Origin: Pseudomonas sp. KU43P
GTDB lineage: Bacteria > Pseudomonadota > Gammaproteobacteria > Pseudomonadales > Pseudomonadaceae
Length of the DNA stretch: 64,000 bases
Direction: 5' to 3'
Assembly: GCF_033095865.1 (NCBI RefSeq)
Contig: NZ_AP019365.1
Location: 4,871,501-4,935,500 of the forward strand
In this document: positions 30,325 to 39,330 of the stretch, one piece after another
Layout: every line of letters begins with the position of its first letter
How positions within the stretch are numbered: the stretch's first letter is position 1
Program-made: the position numbers and the translations under genes
The notes under the pieces: generated by a model
Database searches by the model: none
The model's input: the letters and a program-made list of their open reading frames with translations, nothing else
What the model was told of the DNA's origin: nothing

Positions 30325-30367
30325 CATACCGGCCTCTCGCGGATGAATCCGCCCCTACGGGAGGCCG
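30325..30367 (+). repeat. Single degenerate REP-like element
   Basis: CCGGCCTCTCGCGGATGAATCCGCCCCTAC with GGAGGCCGGCG following is an imperfect palindrome of the other REP type common in the P. putida group. It is unpaired and lies between the BON lipoprotein and the small lipoprotein gene. Confidence 0.5.
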
Positions 30368-30417
30368 GCGCCAGCATCAAACAAGCTCCACCTCTTCGTA
30401 TATCCAGGAAACACCGC

Positions 30418-30636
30418 ATGAAAAAGCTTCTGCTGCCTGCCCTTCTGATCGGCGCCTTCGCCAGCCTGGCTGGCTGCTCCACCCCCAGCCTGATCACGCT
30501 CAACGACGGCCGCGAATTCCAGGCTGTCGACGCGCCGCACTATGAGAAGGACACCGGTTTCTACGAGTTCCAGCAACTCGATGGCAAGCGCACCCGCATC
30601 AACAAAGACCAGGTGCGCACCATCAGCGACCTGTAA
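30418..30636 (+). CDS. YgdI/YgdR-family small lipoprotein
   Basis: A 72-residue lipoprotein with the signal MKKLLLPALLIGAFASLAGC (Cys20 lipidated). The mature domain begins ITLNDGREFQAVDAPHY and ends GKRTRINKDQVRTISDL, the SH3-like YgdI/YgdR pattern. The function of the family is unknown. The preferred start has AGGA eleven bases upstream. It is followed directly by a strong bidirectional terminator shared with sspB. Confidence 0.88.
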   Translation: MKKLLLPALLIGAFASLAGCSTPSLITLNDGREFQAVDAPHYEKDTGFYEFQQLDGKRTRINKDQVRTISDL

Positions 30637-30653
30637 TTTCAGGCACCGCAATG

Positions 30654-30685
30654 AAAAAGGCGATCCACTCGGATCGCCTTTTTTG
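30654..30685. terminator. Bidirectional terminator between the YgdI-like gene and sspB
   Basis: An 11-bp perfect stem AAAGGCGATCC/GGATCGCCTTT with loop ACTC has a T-run (CTTTTTTG) on the plus strand and, through the A-run, TTTTTC on the minus strand. It serves both convergent genes. Confidence 0.9.
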
Positions 30686-31117
30686 TTACTTGACCACCTT
30701 CAGGCTCGGCCGCCCAGTCGGGCGCGGCGGCTGCCCACCACCCTCTGGCGGGCCATCGTCATCAGGCTCGACACCTTCACCTTCCGACTCGTCATCATCC
30801 ATGATCGGCGGCTCCAGCTCGAAGACCATGCCCTGGCCGTTTTCACGGGCATAGATCCCGAGAATGGCCCCAACCGGCACGAACAACGAATGGGACACGC
30901 CACTGAAGCGCCCCTCGAAGCTTACCGCGTCGTTGTCCATGTGCAGGTTGCGTACGGCACTGGGGGAGATGTTCAGGACGATCTGGCCGTCACTGGCGAA
31001 GCCTTGCGGCACCTGGACAGCCGGAAACTCGGCATTGACCAGCATATGGGGGGTGCAATCGTTGTCGACGATCCACTCGTACAGTGCTCGAACCAGATAG
31101 GGGCGACTGGAGTTCAT
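30686..31117 (-). CDS. sspB: ClpXP specificity-enhancing factor SspB
   Basis: A 143-residue adaptor that tethers ssrA-tagged and other substrates to ClpX. The substrate-binding domain MNSSRPYLVRALYEWIVDNDCTPH through FVPVGAILGIYARENG is intact. It is followed by a flexible acidic/Pro-Gly tail and the C-terminal ClpX-docking peptide RPSLKVVK. I chose the ATG at 31117, 10 bases after sspA, with GGAG upstream. Co-transcription with sspA is the usual arrangement. Confidence 0.96.
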   Translation of the reverse strand: MNSSRPYLVRALYEWIVDNDCTPHMLVNAEFPAVQVPQGFASDGQIVLNISPSAVRNLHMDNDAVSFEGRFSGVSHSLFVPVGAILGIYARENGQGMVFELEPPIMDDDESEGEGVEPDDDGPPEGGGQPPRPTGRPSLKVVK

Positions 31118-31127
31118 CAACGGCTCC

Positions 31128-31868
<741 letters not shown>

Positions 31869-32648
31869 TCAATGCACGTCCTTCCAATATTCGCGCTTGA
31901 GCAAATAGGCGAATACGAAGAAGAAAGCCAGGTACAGCAGCACATAGGTACCGATGCGCTGGCTTTCCAGTTTGACCGGGTTGGCCGAATAGGCCAGGAA
32001 GGTCACCAGGTTCTTGACCTTCTCGTCGAACTGCTCGGTGGTCAGGGTACCGGAATTCGGCGTGATGGTCAGCTGGTCGCAGGCTTCATGGGTCAGCGGG
32101 CTGCCAGTCAGTGGGTCGAATTGCTTCTTGCCATCGACCACGGTCTGCACCTGCTTGCAGCCAACCACCTGGTTGCCTTGCAGGCCGACCAGCACGTTGG
32201 GCATGCCGACATTCGGGAATACTTTGTTGTTCACCCCGTAAGGCCGCGATTTGTCCTCGTAGAAGCTGCGCAGGTAGGTGTACAGCCAGTCGGTACCGCG
32301 CACGCGGGCAACCAGGGTCAAGTCAGGGGGTGCCGCACCGAACCAGGTCTTGGCATCCGCCGGCTGCATGCCGATGGTCATGTGGTCGCCGATCTTGGCA
32401 CCCGTGAACACCAGCTTTTCCAGCATCAGCTCGTGAGGGATGCCCAAGTCGTCGGCAACTCGCTCGTAACGCTGGAACTTGGCGCTGTGGCAGCCCATGC
32501 AATAGTTGGCGAAGGTTCGCGCGCCATCCTGCATGGCCGCCTTGTCAGTCAGGTCGATATCGACCTTGTCCAGCTCCAGGCCATGTTCGGCAGCGAAGGA
32601 AAAGGCAGGCATCACTGCCAGCAAAAATACTGCAATCAACTTTTTCAT
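31869..32648 (-). CDS. petC: Cytochrome c1 subunit of the bc1 complex
   Basis: The 259-residue haem-c subunit of ubiquinol:cytochrome c reductase. It has a signal peptide MKKLIAVFLLAVMPAFSFA, the haem-attachment motif CMGCH (near residue 50), a distal Met in the later region, and a C-terminal membrane anchor (TYVLLYLAFFFVFAYLL) followed by KREYWKDVH. I chose the ATG at 32648, which overlaps the petB stop by one base. Third gene of petABC. Confidence 0.97.
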   Translation of the reverse strand: MKKLIAVFLLAVMPAFSFAAEHGLELDKVDIDLTDKAAMQDGARTFANYCMGCHSAKFQRYERVADDLGIPHELMLEKLVFTGAKIGDHMTIGMQPADAKTWFGAAPPDLTLVARVRGTDWLYTYLRSFYEDKSRPYGVNNKVFPNVGMPNVLVGLQGNQVVGCKQVQTVVDGKKQFDPLTGSPLTHEACDQLTITPNSGTLTTEQFDEKVKNLVTFLAYSANPVKLESQRIGTYVLLYLAFFFVFAYLLKREYWKDVH

Positions 32649-33859
32649 CAGCCAGTCACCCTTTCCGGAACCGGTTTGGTCTTCTCGAGCCTTGTGTAGA
32701 ACGGCATCAGCAGGAAGTAGGCGAAGTACAGCACCGTGCACACCTGCGACAGCAAGGTACGCCCAGGCGTCGGGGCCAGCACGCCGAGCACGCCGAGAAT
32801 CACGAAGGCCACGCAGAACACCAGCAGGAAGATCTTGCTGATCCAGCCCTTGTAGCGCATCGAGCGCACAGGGCTGCGGTCGAGCCAGGGGAGGACGAAC
32901 AGCACGGCGATCGCGGCACCCATGGCGATCACCCCGAACAGCTTGTCAGGCACCGCACGCAAGATCGCGTAGAACGGCGTGAAGTACCAAACCGGCGCGA
33001 TGTGCTCAGGCGTCTTGAACGCGTTGGCCTGCTCGAAGTTGGGTTTTTCCAGGAAGTAACCACCCATCTCCGGGAAGAAGAACACCACGGCGCAGAACAC
33101 GAAGAGGAAGACCACCACACCGACGATGTCTTTCACGGTGTAGTACGGGTGGAACGGAATGCCGTCCAGGGGGATGCCGTTCTCGTCTTTTTTCTTCTTG
33201 ATGTCGACGCCGTCCGGGTTGTTCGAACCCACTTCATGCAGCGCCAGGATATGTAGCACCACCAGGCCGAGGATCACGATCGGCAGGGCCACCACATGCA
33301 ACGCGAAGAAGCGGTTCAGGGTGATGCCCGAAATCAGATAGTCGCCGCGGATCCACTGGGTGAGGTCACCGCCGATCACCGGAATGGCGCCGAACAGCGA
33401 AATGATCACCTGGGCACCCCAGTACGACATCTGCCCCCACGGCAGCAGGTAGCCCATGAATGCCTCTGCCATCAGGGCCAGGTAGATCAGCATGCCGAAC
33501 AGCCAGACCAGTTCGCGTGGCTTCTGGTAGGAGCCGTAGAGCAGGCCACGGAACATGTGCAGGTAGACCACGATGAAGAACGCCGAGGCCCCCGTAGAGT
33601 GCAGGTAGCGCAGGATCCAGCCGTACTCGACGTCACGCATGATGTACTCGACCGAGGCGAACGCCTCTTCCGCCGAGGGCGTGAAGCTCATGGTCAACCA
33701 CACACCGGTGACAATCTGGTTGACCAGCACCAGCAGGGCCAGGGAGCCGAAGAAATACAGGAAGTTGAAGTTCTTGGGCGCGTAATACTTGCTCAGGTGG
33801 TCTTCCCACATCTTGGTGGCGGGGAAGCGAGCATCAATCCAGTCCATGAACTTGCTCAT
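32648..33859 (-). CDS. petB: Cytochrome b subunit of the bc1 complex
   Basis: A 403-residue integral membrane protein carrying both b haems and the quinol oxidation and reduction sites. Eight membrane segments are visible. The haem ligand histidines sit in LRYLHSTGASAFFIVVYLHMFRGLLYGSY and FFALHVVALPIVILGLVVLHILAL. The Qo-site motif PEMG/PEW region reads FFPEMGGYF. Two adjacent ATGs exist (33862, 33859); I used the second (MSKFMDWIDARFPATK), which overlaps the petA stop by one base. Confidence 0.97.
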   Translation of the reverse strand: MSKFMDWIDARFPATKMWEDHLSKYYAPKNFNFLYFFGSLALLVLVNQIVTGVWLTMSFTPSAEEAFASVEYIMRDVEYGWILRYLHSTGASAFFIVVYLHMFRGLLYGSYQKPRELVWLFGMLIYLALMAEAFMGYLLPWGQMSYWGAQVIISLFGAIPVIGGDLTQWIRGDYLISGITLNRFFALHVVALPIVILGLVVLHILALHEVGSNNPDGVDIKKKKDENGIPLDGIPFHPYYTVKDIVGVVVFLFVFCAVVFFFPEMGGYFLEKPNFEQANAFKTPEHIAPVWYFTPFYAILRAVPDKLFGVIAMGAAIAVLFVLPWLDRSPVRSMRYKGWISKIFLLVFCVAFVILGVLGVLAPTPGRTLLSQVCTVLYFAYFLLMPFYTRLEKTKPVPERVTG

Positions 33860-34452
33860 CATGCTTTCTCCTGGTCGACGCCGATGACGATGATGTCATC
33901 CGACTCGTAAGAGTGCGGCGGCACTGGCAGGTTGAGAGGTGCTGGCTGCGACTTGTAGACACGCCCAGCAAGGTCGTAATGGGAGCCGTGGCACGGGCAA
34001 AAATACCCACCCACCCATTTCGGACCCAGGTCGGCGGGCGCGACCTCCGGGCGGAACGTCGGCGAGCAACCCAGGTGAGTACACAGGCCGACGAGGATGA
34101 GGATTTCCGGCTTGATCGAGCGCACCTGGGGGTCGACATAGGTCGGCTGCACCGACGCCTTCGATTCCGGGTCGGACAGCTCTGCCGTGATCTTCTTGAG
34201 GTTACCGAGGATCTCTGGCGTTCGCCGCACGATGAATACGGGCTGGCCGCGCCACTCAGCGACCATCTGCTGCCCAGGTTCGACCTTGGCGATATTGACC
34301 TTCACCGGTGCACCAGCCGCTTTCGCCTTGGCACTGGGAAACCATGACCCCACGAACGGTACCGCAGCCCCCACTGCCCCCGCTGCCCCGACCACGGATG
34401 TCGCGGCTACGAGGAAGCGGCGCCGGCCTGCGTTGACGCCGTCATTGCTCAT
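33859..34452 (-). CDS. petA: Rieske iron-sulfur subunit of the bc1 complex
   Basis: The 197-residue 2Fe-2S subunit. It has a Tat-type N-terminus RRRFLVAATSVVGAAGAVGAAV that also acts as membrane anchor, and a C-terminal Rieske domain with both cluster motifs, CTHLGC and CPCHGS. First gene of petABC, starting 260 bases downstream of rpsI. Overlaps petB. Confidence 0.97.
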   Translation of the reverse strand: MSNDGVNAGRRRFLVAATSVVGAAGAVGAAVPFVGSWFPSAKAKAAGAPVKVNIAKVEPGQQMVAEWRGQPVFIVRRTPEILGNLKKITAELSDPESKASVQPTYVDPQVRSIKPEILILVGLCTHLGCSPTFRPEVAPADLGPKWVGGYFCPCHGSHYDLAGRVYKSQPAPLNLPVPPHSYESDDIIVIGVDQEKA

Positions 34453-34663
34453 TCAGTCCTCTCCCATCAGCTTGCTTGGCCTGTTGGATCAGGCCTGTAC
34501 TTAGGTAATGTCTGTGGCACTAAAAATTGGCCGCCATGGTAAGTAACAAAACCACACAATGACAAGGTGATTACCCCCACTACAGGCTGCAACCCTCGCT
34601 TTGCTTGATCTGCGTCTATGCGCCAAGTCGCCACCGACATGCTGACAGGTTAGTTCAAGACAT

Positions 34664-34698
34664 AAAAAAAGCCCGGTTCCAAGGAACCGGGCTTTTTT
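34664..34698 (-). terminator. Terminator of rplM-rpsI
   Basis: A 16-bp inverted repeat AAAAAAGCCCGGTTCC/GGAACCGGGCTTTTTT with loop AA lies 18 bases past the rpsI stop. On the minus strand the GC stem is followed by TTTTTTT, a strong terminator; it would also work on the plus strand. Confidence 0.92.
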
Positions 34699-34715
34699 CG
34701 ACTGCCGAAGCGGTA

Positions 34716-35108
34716 TTAACGCTTGGAGTACTGAGGACGCTTACGCGCTTTACGCAGACCCACTTTCTTACGCTCGACTTCACGAGCGTCGCGGGTGACG
34801 TAGCCAGCACGACGCAGAGCGCCACGCAGGGTTTCGTCGTATTCCATCAGAGCGCGGGTGATACCGTGACGGATCGCACCGGCTTGACCGCTGACACCAC
34901 CACCGGAAACGGTGACGTAGATGTCGAACTTTTCAACGGTCTCGGTCAGTTCCAGCGGCTGGCGAACAACCATGCGAGCGGTTTCGCGACCGAAGAACAC
35001 GTCCAGAGAACGGTTGTTGATGGAGATGTTACCAGTACCCGGACGCAGGAAAACGCGAGCGGTTGCGGTCTTGCGACGGCCAGTGCCGTAATTTTGAGTC
35101 GCCGACAT
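34716..35108 (-). CDS. rpsI: 30S ribosomal protein S9
   Basis: A 130-residue small-subunit protein whose C-terminal tail reaches the P-site tRNA. N-terminal [18 protein letters not shown] and the C-terminal [17 protein letters not shown] are diagnostic. It follows rplM after 14 bases, the universal pairing, and ends at a strong terminator. Confidence 0.99.
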   Translation of the reverse strand: MSATQNYGTGRRKTATARVFLRPGTGNISINNRSLDVFFGRETARMVVRQPLELTETVEKFDIYVTVSGGGVSGQAGAIRHGITRALMEYDETLRGALRRAGYVTRDAREVERKKVGLRKARKRPQYSKR

Positions 35109-35122
35109 AATGAACTATCCCG

Positions 35123-35551
35123 TTAGATCTTCAGTTCTTGAGGCTGCTGAGCAGTGTGTGGGTGAGCAGCACCCGCGTACACTTTCAGCTTGCGGTACAT
35201 GTCGCGACCCAGCGGGTTCTTCGGCAGCATGCCTTTGACCGCGGTTTCGATAACACGCTCAGGGGCTTTGGCGATCAACTTCTCGAAGTTGATTTCCTTG
35301 ATGCCGCCTGGGAAGCCGGAGTGGGAGTAGTACATCTTGTCGGAAGACTTGGCACCAGTTACACGGATCTGCTCGGCGTTGATGACGACGATGTAGTCGC
35401 CGGTGTCAACGTGAGGGGTGTATTCTGGTTTGTGTTTGCCACGCAGACGGCTAGCGATTTCGGTAGCCAGACGACCCAGGGTCTGGCCAGCGGCGTCGAC
35501 TACGAACCACTCGCGCTTTACTGTTTCCGGTTTAGCAGTAAAAGTTTTCAT
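35123..35551 (-). CDS. rplM: 50S ribosomal protein L13
   Basis: A 142-residue early-assembly large-subunit protein. [36 protein letters not shown] and [21 protein letters not shown] are diagnostic. First gene of the rplM-rpsI operon, with a clear sigma70-type promoter 44-72 bases upstream of the start. In some bacteria L13 controls its own operon; no such site is evident here. Confidence 0.99.
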   Translation of the reverse strand: MKTFTAKPETVKREWFVVDAAGQTLGRLATEIASRLRGKHKPEYTPHVDTGDYIVVINAEQIRVTGAKSSDKMYYSHSGFPGGIKEINFEKLIAKAPERVIETAVKGMLPKNPLGRDMYRKLKVYAGAAHPHTAQQPQELKI

Positions 35552-35594
35552 TCTCTAAAGCCTCAGAGGCCGCCCAGCGAAAAATAGACGGCGA

Positions 35595-35623
35595 ATCTTA
35601 CTGGATAGTGCACACCTTGCCAA
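35595..35623 (-). promoter_or_regulatory. Sigma70-type promoter of rplM-rpsI
   Basis: On the minus strand TTGGCA (35618-35623) and TAAGAT (35595-35600) are separated by exactly 17 bases, about 44 bases before the rplM ATG. Confidence 0.75.
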
Positions 35624-35809
35624 GGGCAAGCGCGCAGCCGAACACAGGCGCTATTGGGGGCTCGGGTCGGGCACGCCAATGTTCGACGGGGTTCATCCTG
35701 CGTGGTGGTGCATCACTTCCTCCACACGGAGAGGGGCCGAATTATCCAGATTGCGCGAAAAATTTCAACCTGCTTTTATGGGTGTCTTTGCCCAAGGAGT
35801 GCTTTCCCG

Positions 35810-36850
35810 ATGGAATACCGCAAGCTCGGCCGTACCGACCTGGACGTCAGCGTCCTTTGCCTGGGCACCATGACCTGGGGCGAACAGAACGATGAAGCCG
35901 AGGCCTTCGCCCAGATCGCCATGGCCAAGGCCAGCGGCATCAACTTCATCGACACCGCCGAGATGTACCCGGTGCCACCGCGCCCCGAGACCTATGCCGC
36001 CACCGAGCGCATCATCGGCAACTGGTTCCGCCAGCAGGGCGACCGCGATGACTGGATTCTCGCCAGCAAGGTCGCCGGGCCCGGCAACGGCATCAGCCAC
36101 ATCCGTGACGGCCAGCTCAAGCACAACCGAGCACACATCGTTGCTGCGCTGGACGAGAGCCTCAAGCGCCTGCACACCGACCGCATCGACCTGTACCAGT
36201 TGCACTGGCCGGAGCGCAGCACCAACTTCTTCGGCAAGCTGGGCTACCAGCACCTGGCCAATGACCTGTTCACACCGCTGGAAGAAACCCTCGAGGTGCT
36301 CGATGAACAGGTGCGCGCAGGCAAGATTCGCCATATAGGCCTGTCCAACGAAACGCCGTGGGGCACCATGAGGTTTTTGCAGTTGGCGGAAAGCCGCGGC
36401 TGGCCGCGGGCAGTGTCGATCCAGAACCCGTACAACCTGCTCAACCGTAGCTTCGAAGTGGGCTTGGCCGAAGTGGCGATACGCGAGCAGTGCGGTTTGC
36501 TGGCCTATTCACCGCTGGCCTTCGGCATGCTCTCGGGCAAGTACGAAAATGGCGCCCGGCCTGAAAAAGGCCGCCTGACCCTGTTCAGCCGTTTTGCCCG
36601 CTACTCCAACCCTCAGACCGTGGCGGCCTGCAGCCGCTATATGCAACTGGCCCAGGCCCATGGCCTGGACCCGGCGCAGATGGCTCTGGCCTTCGTCACG
36701 CGCCAGCCGTTCGTAACCAGCACCATCATTGGCGCGACCGACCTGATACAGCTGGAGAGCAACCTCAAGAGCCTGCAGCTACACCTGGGCGATGAGCTGC
36801 TGGCGGCGATCGAAGCGATTCATCAGGAGCAACCGAACCCGGCGCCTTGA
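35810..36850 (+). CDS. tas: NADP(H)-dependent aldo-keto reductase, Tas type
   Basis: A 346-residue TIM-barrel oxidoreductase, the same length as E. coli Tas. The start MEYRKLGRTDLDVSVLCLGTMTWG and the catalytic tetrad region (DTAEMYP with Asp/Tyr, ASKVAG with Lys, QLHWP with His) are intact. I chose the ATG at 35810 with AAGGAG nine bases upstream; the longer frame runs into the rplM leader. The physiological substrate is unknown. It stands alone on the plus strand, divergent from rplM. Confidence 0.9.
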   Translation: MEYRKLGRTDLDVSVLCLGTMTWGEQNDEAEAFAQIAMAKASGINFIDTAEMYPVPPRPETYAATERIIGNWFRQQGDRDDWILASKVAGPGNGISHIRDGQLKHNRAHIVAALDESLKRLHTDRIDLYQLHWPERSTNFFGKLGYQHLANDLFTPLEETLEVLDEQVRAGKIRHIGLSNETPWGTMRFLQLAESRGWPRAVSIQNPYNLLNRSFEVGLAEVAIREQCGLLAYSPLAFGMLSGKYENGARPEKGRLTLFSRFARYSNPQTVAACSRYMQLAQAHGLDPAQMALAFVTRQPFVTSTIIGATDLIQLESNLKSLQLHLGDELLAAIEAIHQEQPNPAP

Positions 36851-36945
36851 GCCACGCGCGCGCGCCGTGCGGGAGCGGGGTAGACACAATCGCCAAAAAA
36901 TAAGACGATCCAGCCGGTGATTGACCACTCTACCCTATAAGAACA

Positions 36946-37950
36946 ATGACAATGATGTTTACCCAACCCTCGGCGTCGCTGCGGCGCGTCAGCATCCTGG
37001 CCATTGACAAGGTGTTTGCTTCAACCCTGATGCAGGCCAAGGATTTCTTCCACCTCGCCAGCCTGCGCTACAGCAAACAGCTGGGGCTGGGCCTTCAGCC
37101 CATGTTCGACATCAGCCTGGTGAGCCCGGACGGCCAGCCGGTGGACAGTTTCAGCAACGTGCAACTGCCGGTAGACGGCGGCCTCGACGATGCCGACGTG
37201 ATCATCCTCCCGGCCTTCTGGGAGGACTTCGACATCCTCTTGCGACGCTACCCCCAGATACTGCCATGGTTGCGCCAGCAGCATGCCCGTGGCGCGGTGC
37301 TGTGCGCCGAAGCGAGCGGGGTATTCTGGCTGGCTGAAGCTGGCTTGCTGGACGGCAAGGAGGCGACCACGTACTGGCGTTTCTTCGCCAGTTTCGCCGA
37401 GCGCTTCCCTAAGATCCGGCTGAACCAGGACAAGCACCTGACCGATGCCGACAACTTGTATTGCGCGGGCGGCACCACCTCGGCCTGCGATCTGTACATC
37501 TACCTGATCGAGCGCTTCTGCGGGGCCAATGTGGCCCGTGCCGTGGCCCGCGACATCCTCTACGAAGTGCAGCGCAACTACACCCCCGGGCGCATGGGCT
37601 TTGGCGGGCAAAAACTGCACCAGGACCTGATCATCCTGCAGATCCAGCACTGGCTGGAAGAGCACTTCGCCGACAAGTTCCGCTTTGAAGATGTGGCCCG
37701 CAACCACGGCATGAGCATCCGCAACTTCATGCGCCGTTTCCAGGGCGCCACGGGTGACAAGCCGTTGCACTACCTGCAGCGGCTGCGGATCGAGACGGCC
37801 AAAGGGCTACTGTCGAGCACGCGCAAGAGCATCAAGACCATCAGCTATGAAGTGGGCTATGACGATGCCAGCTTCTTTGCGCGGTTGTTCCGCCAGCACA
37901 CGGAGTTGTCGCCGAACCAGTATCGGCAGCAGTTCATGCAGGAAGCTTGA
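36946..37950 (+). CDS. GlxA-type AraC-family transcriptional regulator
   Basis: A 334-residue regulator. Residues about 14-200 are a DJ-1/PfpI-like (class I glutamine amidotransferase fold) domain with RVSILAIDKVFASTL, VIILPAFWED and VLCAEASGVFWLAEAGLL, where a Cys lies at the nucleophile-elbow position. Residues about 235-334 are the AraC/XylS DNA-binding domain with two helix-turn-helix motifs (FEDVARNHGMSIRNFMRRF and ISYEVGYDDASFFARLFRQ). Such regulators often control amine or quaternary-ammonium catabolism, but the neighbours give no target. Confidence 0.9.
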   Translation: MTMMFTQPSASLRRVSILAIDKVFASTLMQAKDFFHLASLRYSKQLGLGLQPMFDISLVSPDGQPVDSFSNVQLPVDGGLDDADVIILPAFWEDFDILLRRYPQILPWLRQQHARGAVLCAEASGVFWLAEAGLLDGKEATTYWRFFASFAERFPKIRLNQDKHLTDADNLYCAGGTTSACDLYIYLIERFCGANVARAVARDILYEVQRNYTPGRMGFGGQKLHQDLIILQIQHWLEEHFADKFRFEDVARNHGMSIRNFMRRFQGATGDKPLHYLQRLRIETAKGLLSSTRKSIKTISYEVGYDDASFFARLFRQHTELSPNQYRQQFMQEA

Positions 37951-37971
37951 AGCGCCTGGGGCTGCCCTGCA

Positions 37972-38060
37972 GCCCATCGCCGGCAAGCCGGCTCCCACAG
38001 GGTTCGTGTCAGCTTATAGCGCCGCCAATCCTGTGGGAGCCGGCTTGCCGGCGATGGGCC
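37972..38060. repeat. Inverted REP pair
   Basis: Intact units at about 37972-38001 and, inverted, 38030-38060 (CCTGTGGGAGCCGGCTTGCC). They lie between the convergent AraC-type regulator and zapE genes; the spacer is about 28 bases. Confidence 0.9.
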
Positions 38061-38079
38061 GCAAAGCGACCCCAATGGT

Positions 38080-39174
38080 TTACGGCTTGTGCGCGCGCGA
38101 AAGGAATTCGTGCGACTGCATCTCCAGCAACCGGCTCAGGGTCCGCTGGAACTCGAAGCTCAGCCGCCCGCCGGTATACAGATCCTTCAGCTCTACCTCA
38201 GCCGAAATGATCAGCTTGACGTTACGGTCGTAGAACTCGTCCACCATGTTGATGAAGCGACGGGCGATGTCATCGGTGGTGACACCCATCTGCTCGACGT
38301 TGCTCAGCAACACGGCATGGAAAATCTTGCCCAGTTCGATGTAGTCGTTCTGGCTGCGCGGCCCGTCGCACAGGGCACGGAAGTCGAACCAGGCGACGTC
38401 GTCACAGGTGCGCAGGGCATTGATCGGCCGGTTCTCGATCATCAGCACATCATTCTCGACGGCCTGGGTGCACTCAGGTGTCAGCGCCTTGAAGCTCGCA
38501 CGCATGCTCTGGTGCGCGGCGTCGTTGAGCGGGAAGTGGAACAGTTCGGCCTGCTCCAGGTGGCGCAGGCGGTAGTCGACGCCGCTGTCGACGTTCACCA
38601 CATCGGTGTACTGCTTGATCATGGCGATGGCCGGCAGGAAGCGCGCACGCTGCAGGCCGTCCTTGTACAGCCCGTCTGGAACGATGTTGGAGGTCGCCAC
38701 CAGCGAAACGCCGTTCTTGAACAGCTCTTCCATCAGGGTGCCAAGGATCATGGCATCGGTGATGTCGGAAACGAAGAACTCGTCGAAGCAGATGACCTTG
38801 GCCTCTTCGCTGAAACGCTTGGCGATGATGGTCAGCGGGTTCTTCTCGCCCTTGAGGGTCTTCATCTCCTCGTGGACGCGCTTCATGAAGCGGTGGAAGT
38901 GCGTACGCATCTTCTGCTTGAACGGCAGTGCCTCGAAGAACGTATCGACCAGGTAGGTCTTGCCGCGCCCTACCCCACCCCAGAAGTACAGGCCCTTGAC
39001 CGGCGTCTGCTCCTTCTTGCCGAACAGTTTGCCGAACACGCCCGGCTTGTTGTTCTGCGCAGCGATCAGGTCGTCGTACAGACGCTGCAGGTGACGCACT
39101 GCAGTTTCCTGCGCCGCGTCATGGAAGAAGTCGGGACGTTTCAGATCTGCTTGATATCGTTCTAGGGGCGTCAT
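38080..39174 (-). CDS. zapE: Cell division ATPase ZapE (AFG1 family)
   Basis: A 364-residue AAA-type ATPase that associates with the Z ring and is needed under some stress conditions. The Walker A motif GGVGRGKT is at residues 66-73; Walker B is VICFDEFFVSDITDAMIL; TSNIVPDGLYKDGLQRARFLP is the family-typical sensor region. It lies on the opposite strand and about 2.3 kb from zapG, whereas in E. coli the two are immediate divergent neighbours. Its end abuts a REP pair. Confidence 0.95.
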   Translation of the reverse strand: MTPLERYQADLKRPDFFHDAAQETAVRHLQRLYDDLIAAQNNKPGVFGKLFGKKEQTPVKGLYFWGGVGRGKTYLVDTFFEALPFKQKMRTHFHRFMKRVHEEMKTLKGEKNPLTIIAKRFSEEAKVICFDEFFVSDITDAMILGTLMEELFKNGVSLVATSNIVPDGLYKDGLQRARFLPAIAMIKQYTDVVNVDSGVDYRLRHLEQAELFHFPLNDAAHQSMRASFKALTPECTQAVENDVLMIENRPINALRTCDDVAWFDFRALCDGPRSQNDYIELGKIFHAVLLSNVEQMGVTTDDIARRFINMVDEFYDRNVKLIISAEVELKDLYTGGRLSFEFQRTLSRLLEMQSHEFLSRAHKP

Positions 39175-39193
39175 GATTTCGTTAGCGAGGCAA

Positions 39194-39228
39194 CAAAAAA
39201 CGGGCCGTCACTGTAGCGACAGGCCCGC
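39194..39228 (-). terminator. Terminator upstream of zapE, past trpS
   Basis: On the minus strand the stem GCGGGCC(T)GTC...GAC(G)GCCCG is followed by TTTTTTG. It lies about 100 bases past the trpS stop and 20 bases before zapE, separating the two. Confidence 0.8.
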
Positions 39229-39300
39229 TTAATGGCAATGCGACTTGCGTCAATATGCCTCATTCGAGGCAGTAATCCGCTGCATGGCACCGGTTTCAAG

Positions 39301-39329
39301 GGGGTTCGCGGGGCATGCCCGCTCCCACA
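39301..39329 (+). repeat. Single REP-like element after trpS
   Basis: GTTCGCGGGGCATGCCCGCTCCCACA is an unpaired REP-type palindrome directly after the trpS stop codon. It keeps the CTCCCACA tail of the other elements but has a different stem. Confidence 0.55.
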
Positions 39330-39330
39330 C

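Noticed and set aside
37972..38060. CRISPR-like repeated units
   Set aside because: Units occur as isolated inverted pairs scattered over the window, not as direct repeats with regular unique spacers; no cas genes are present.
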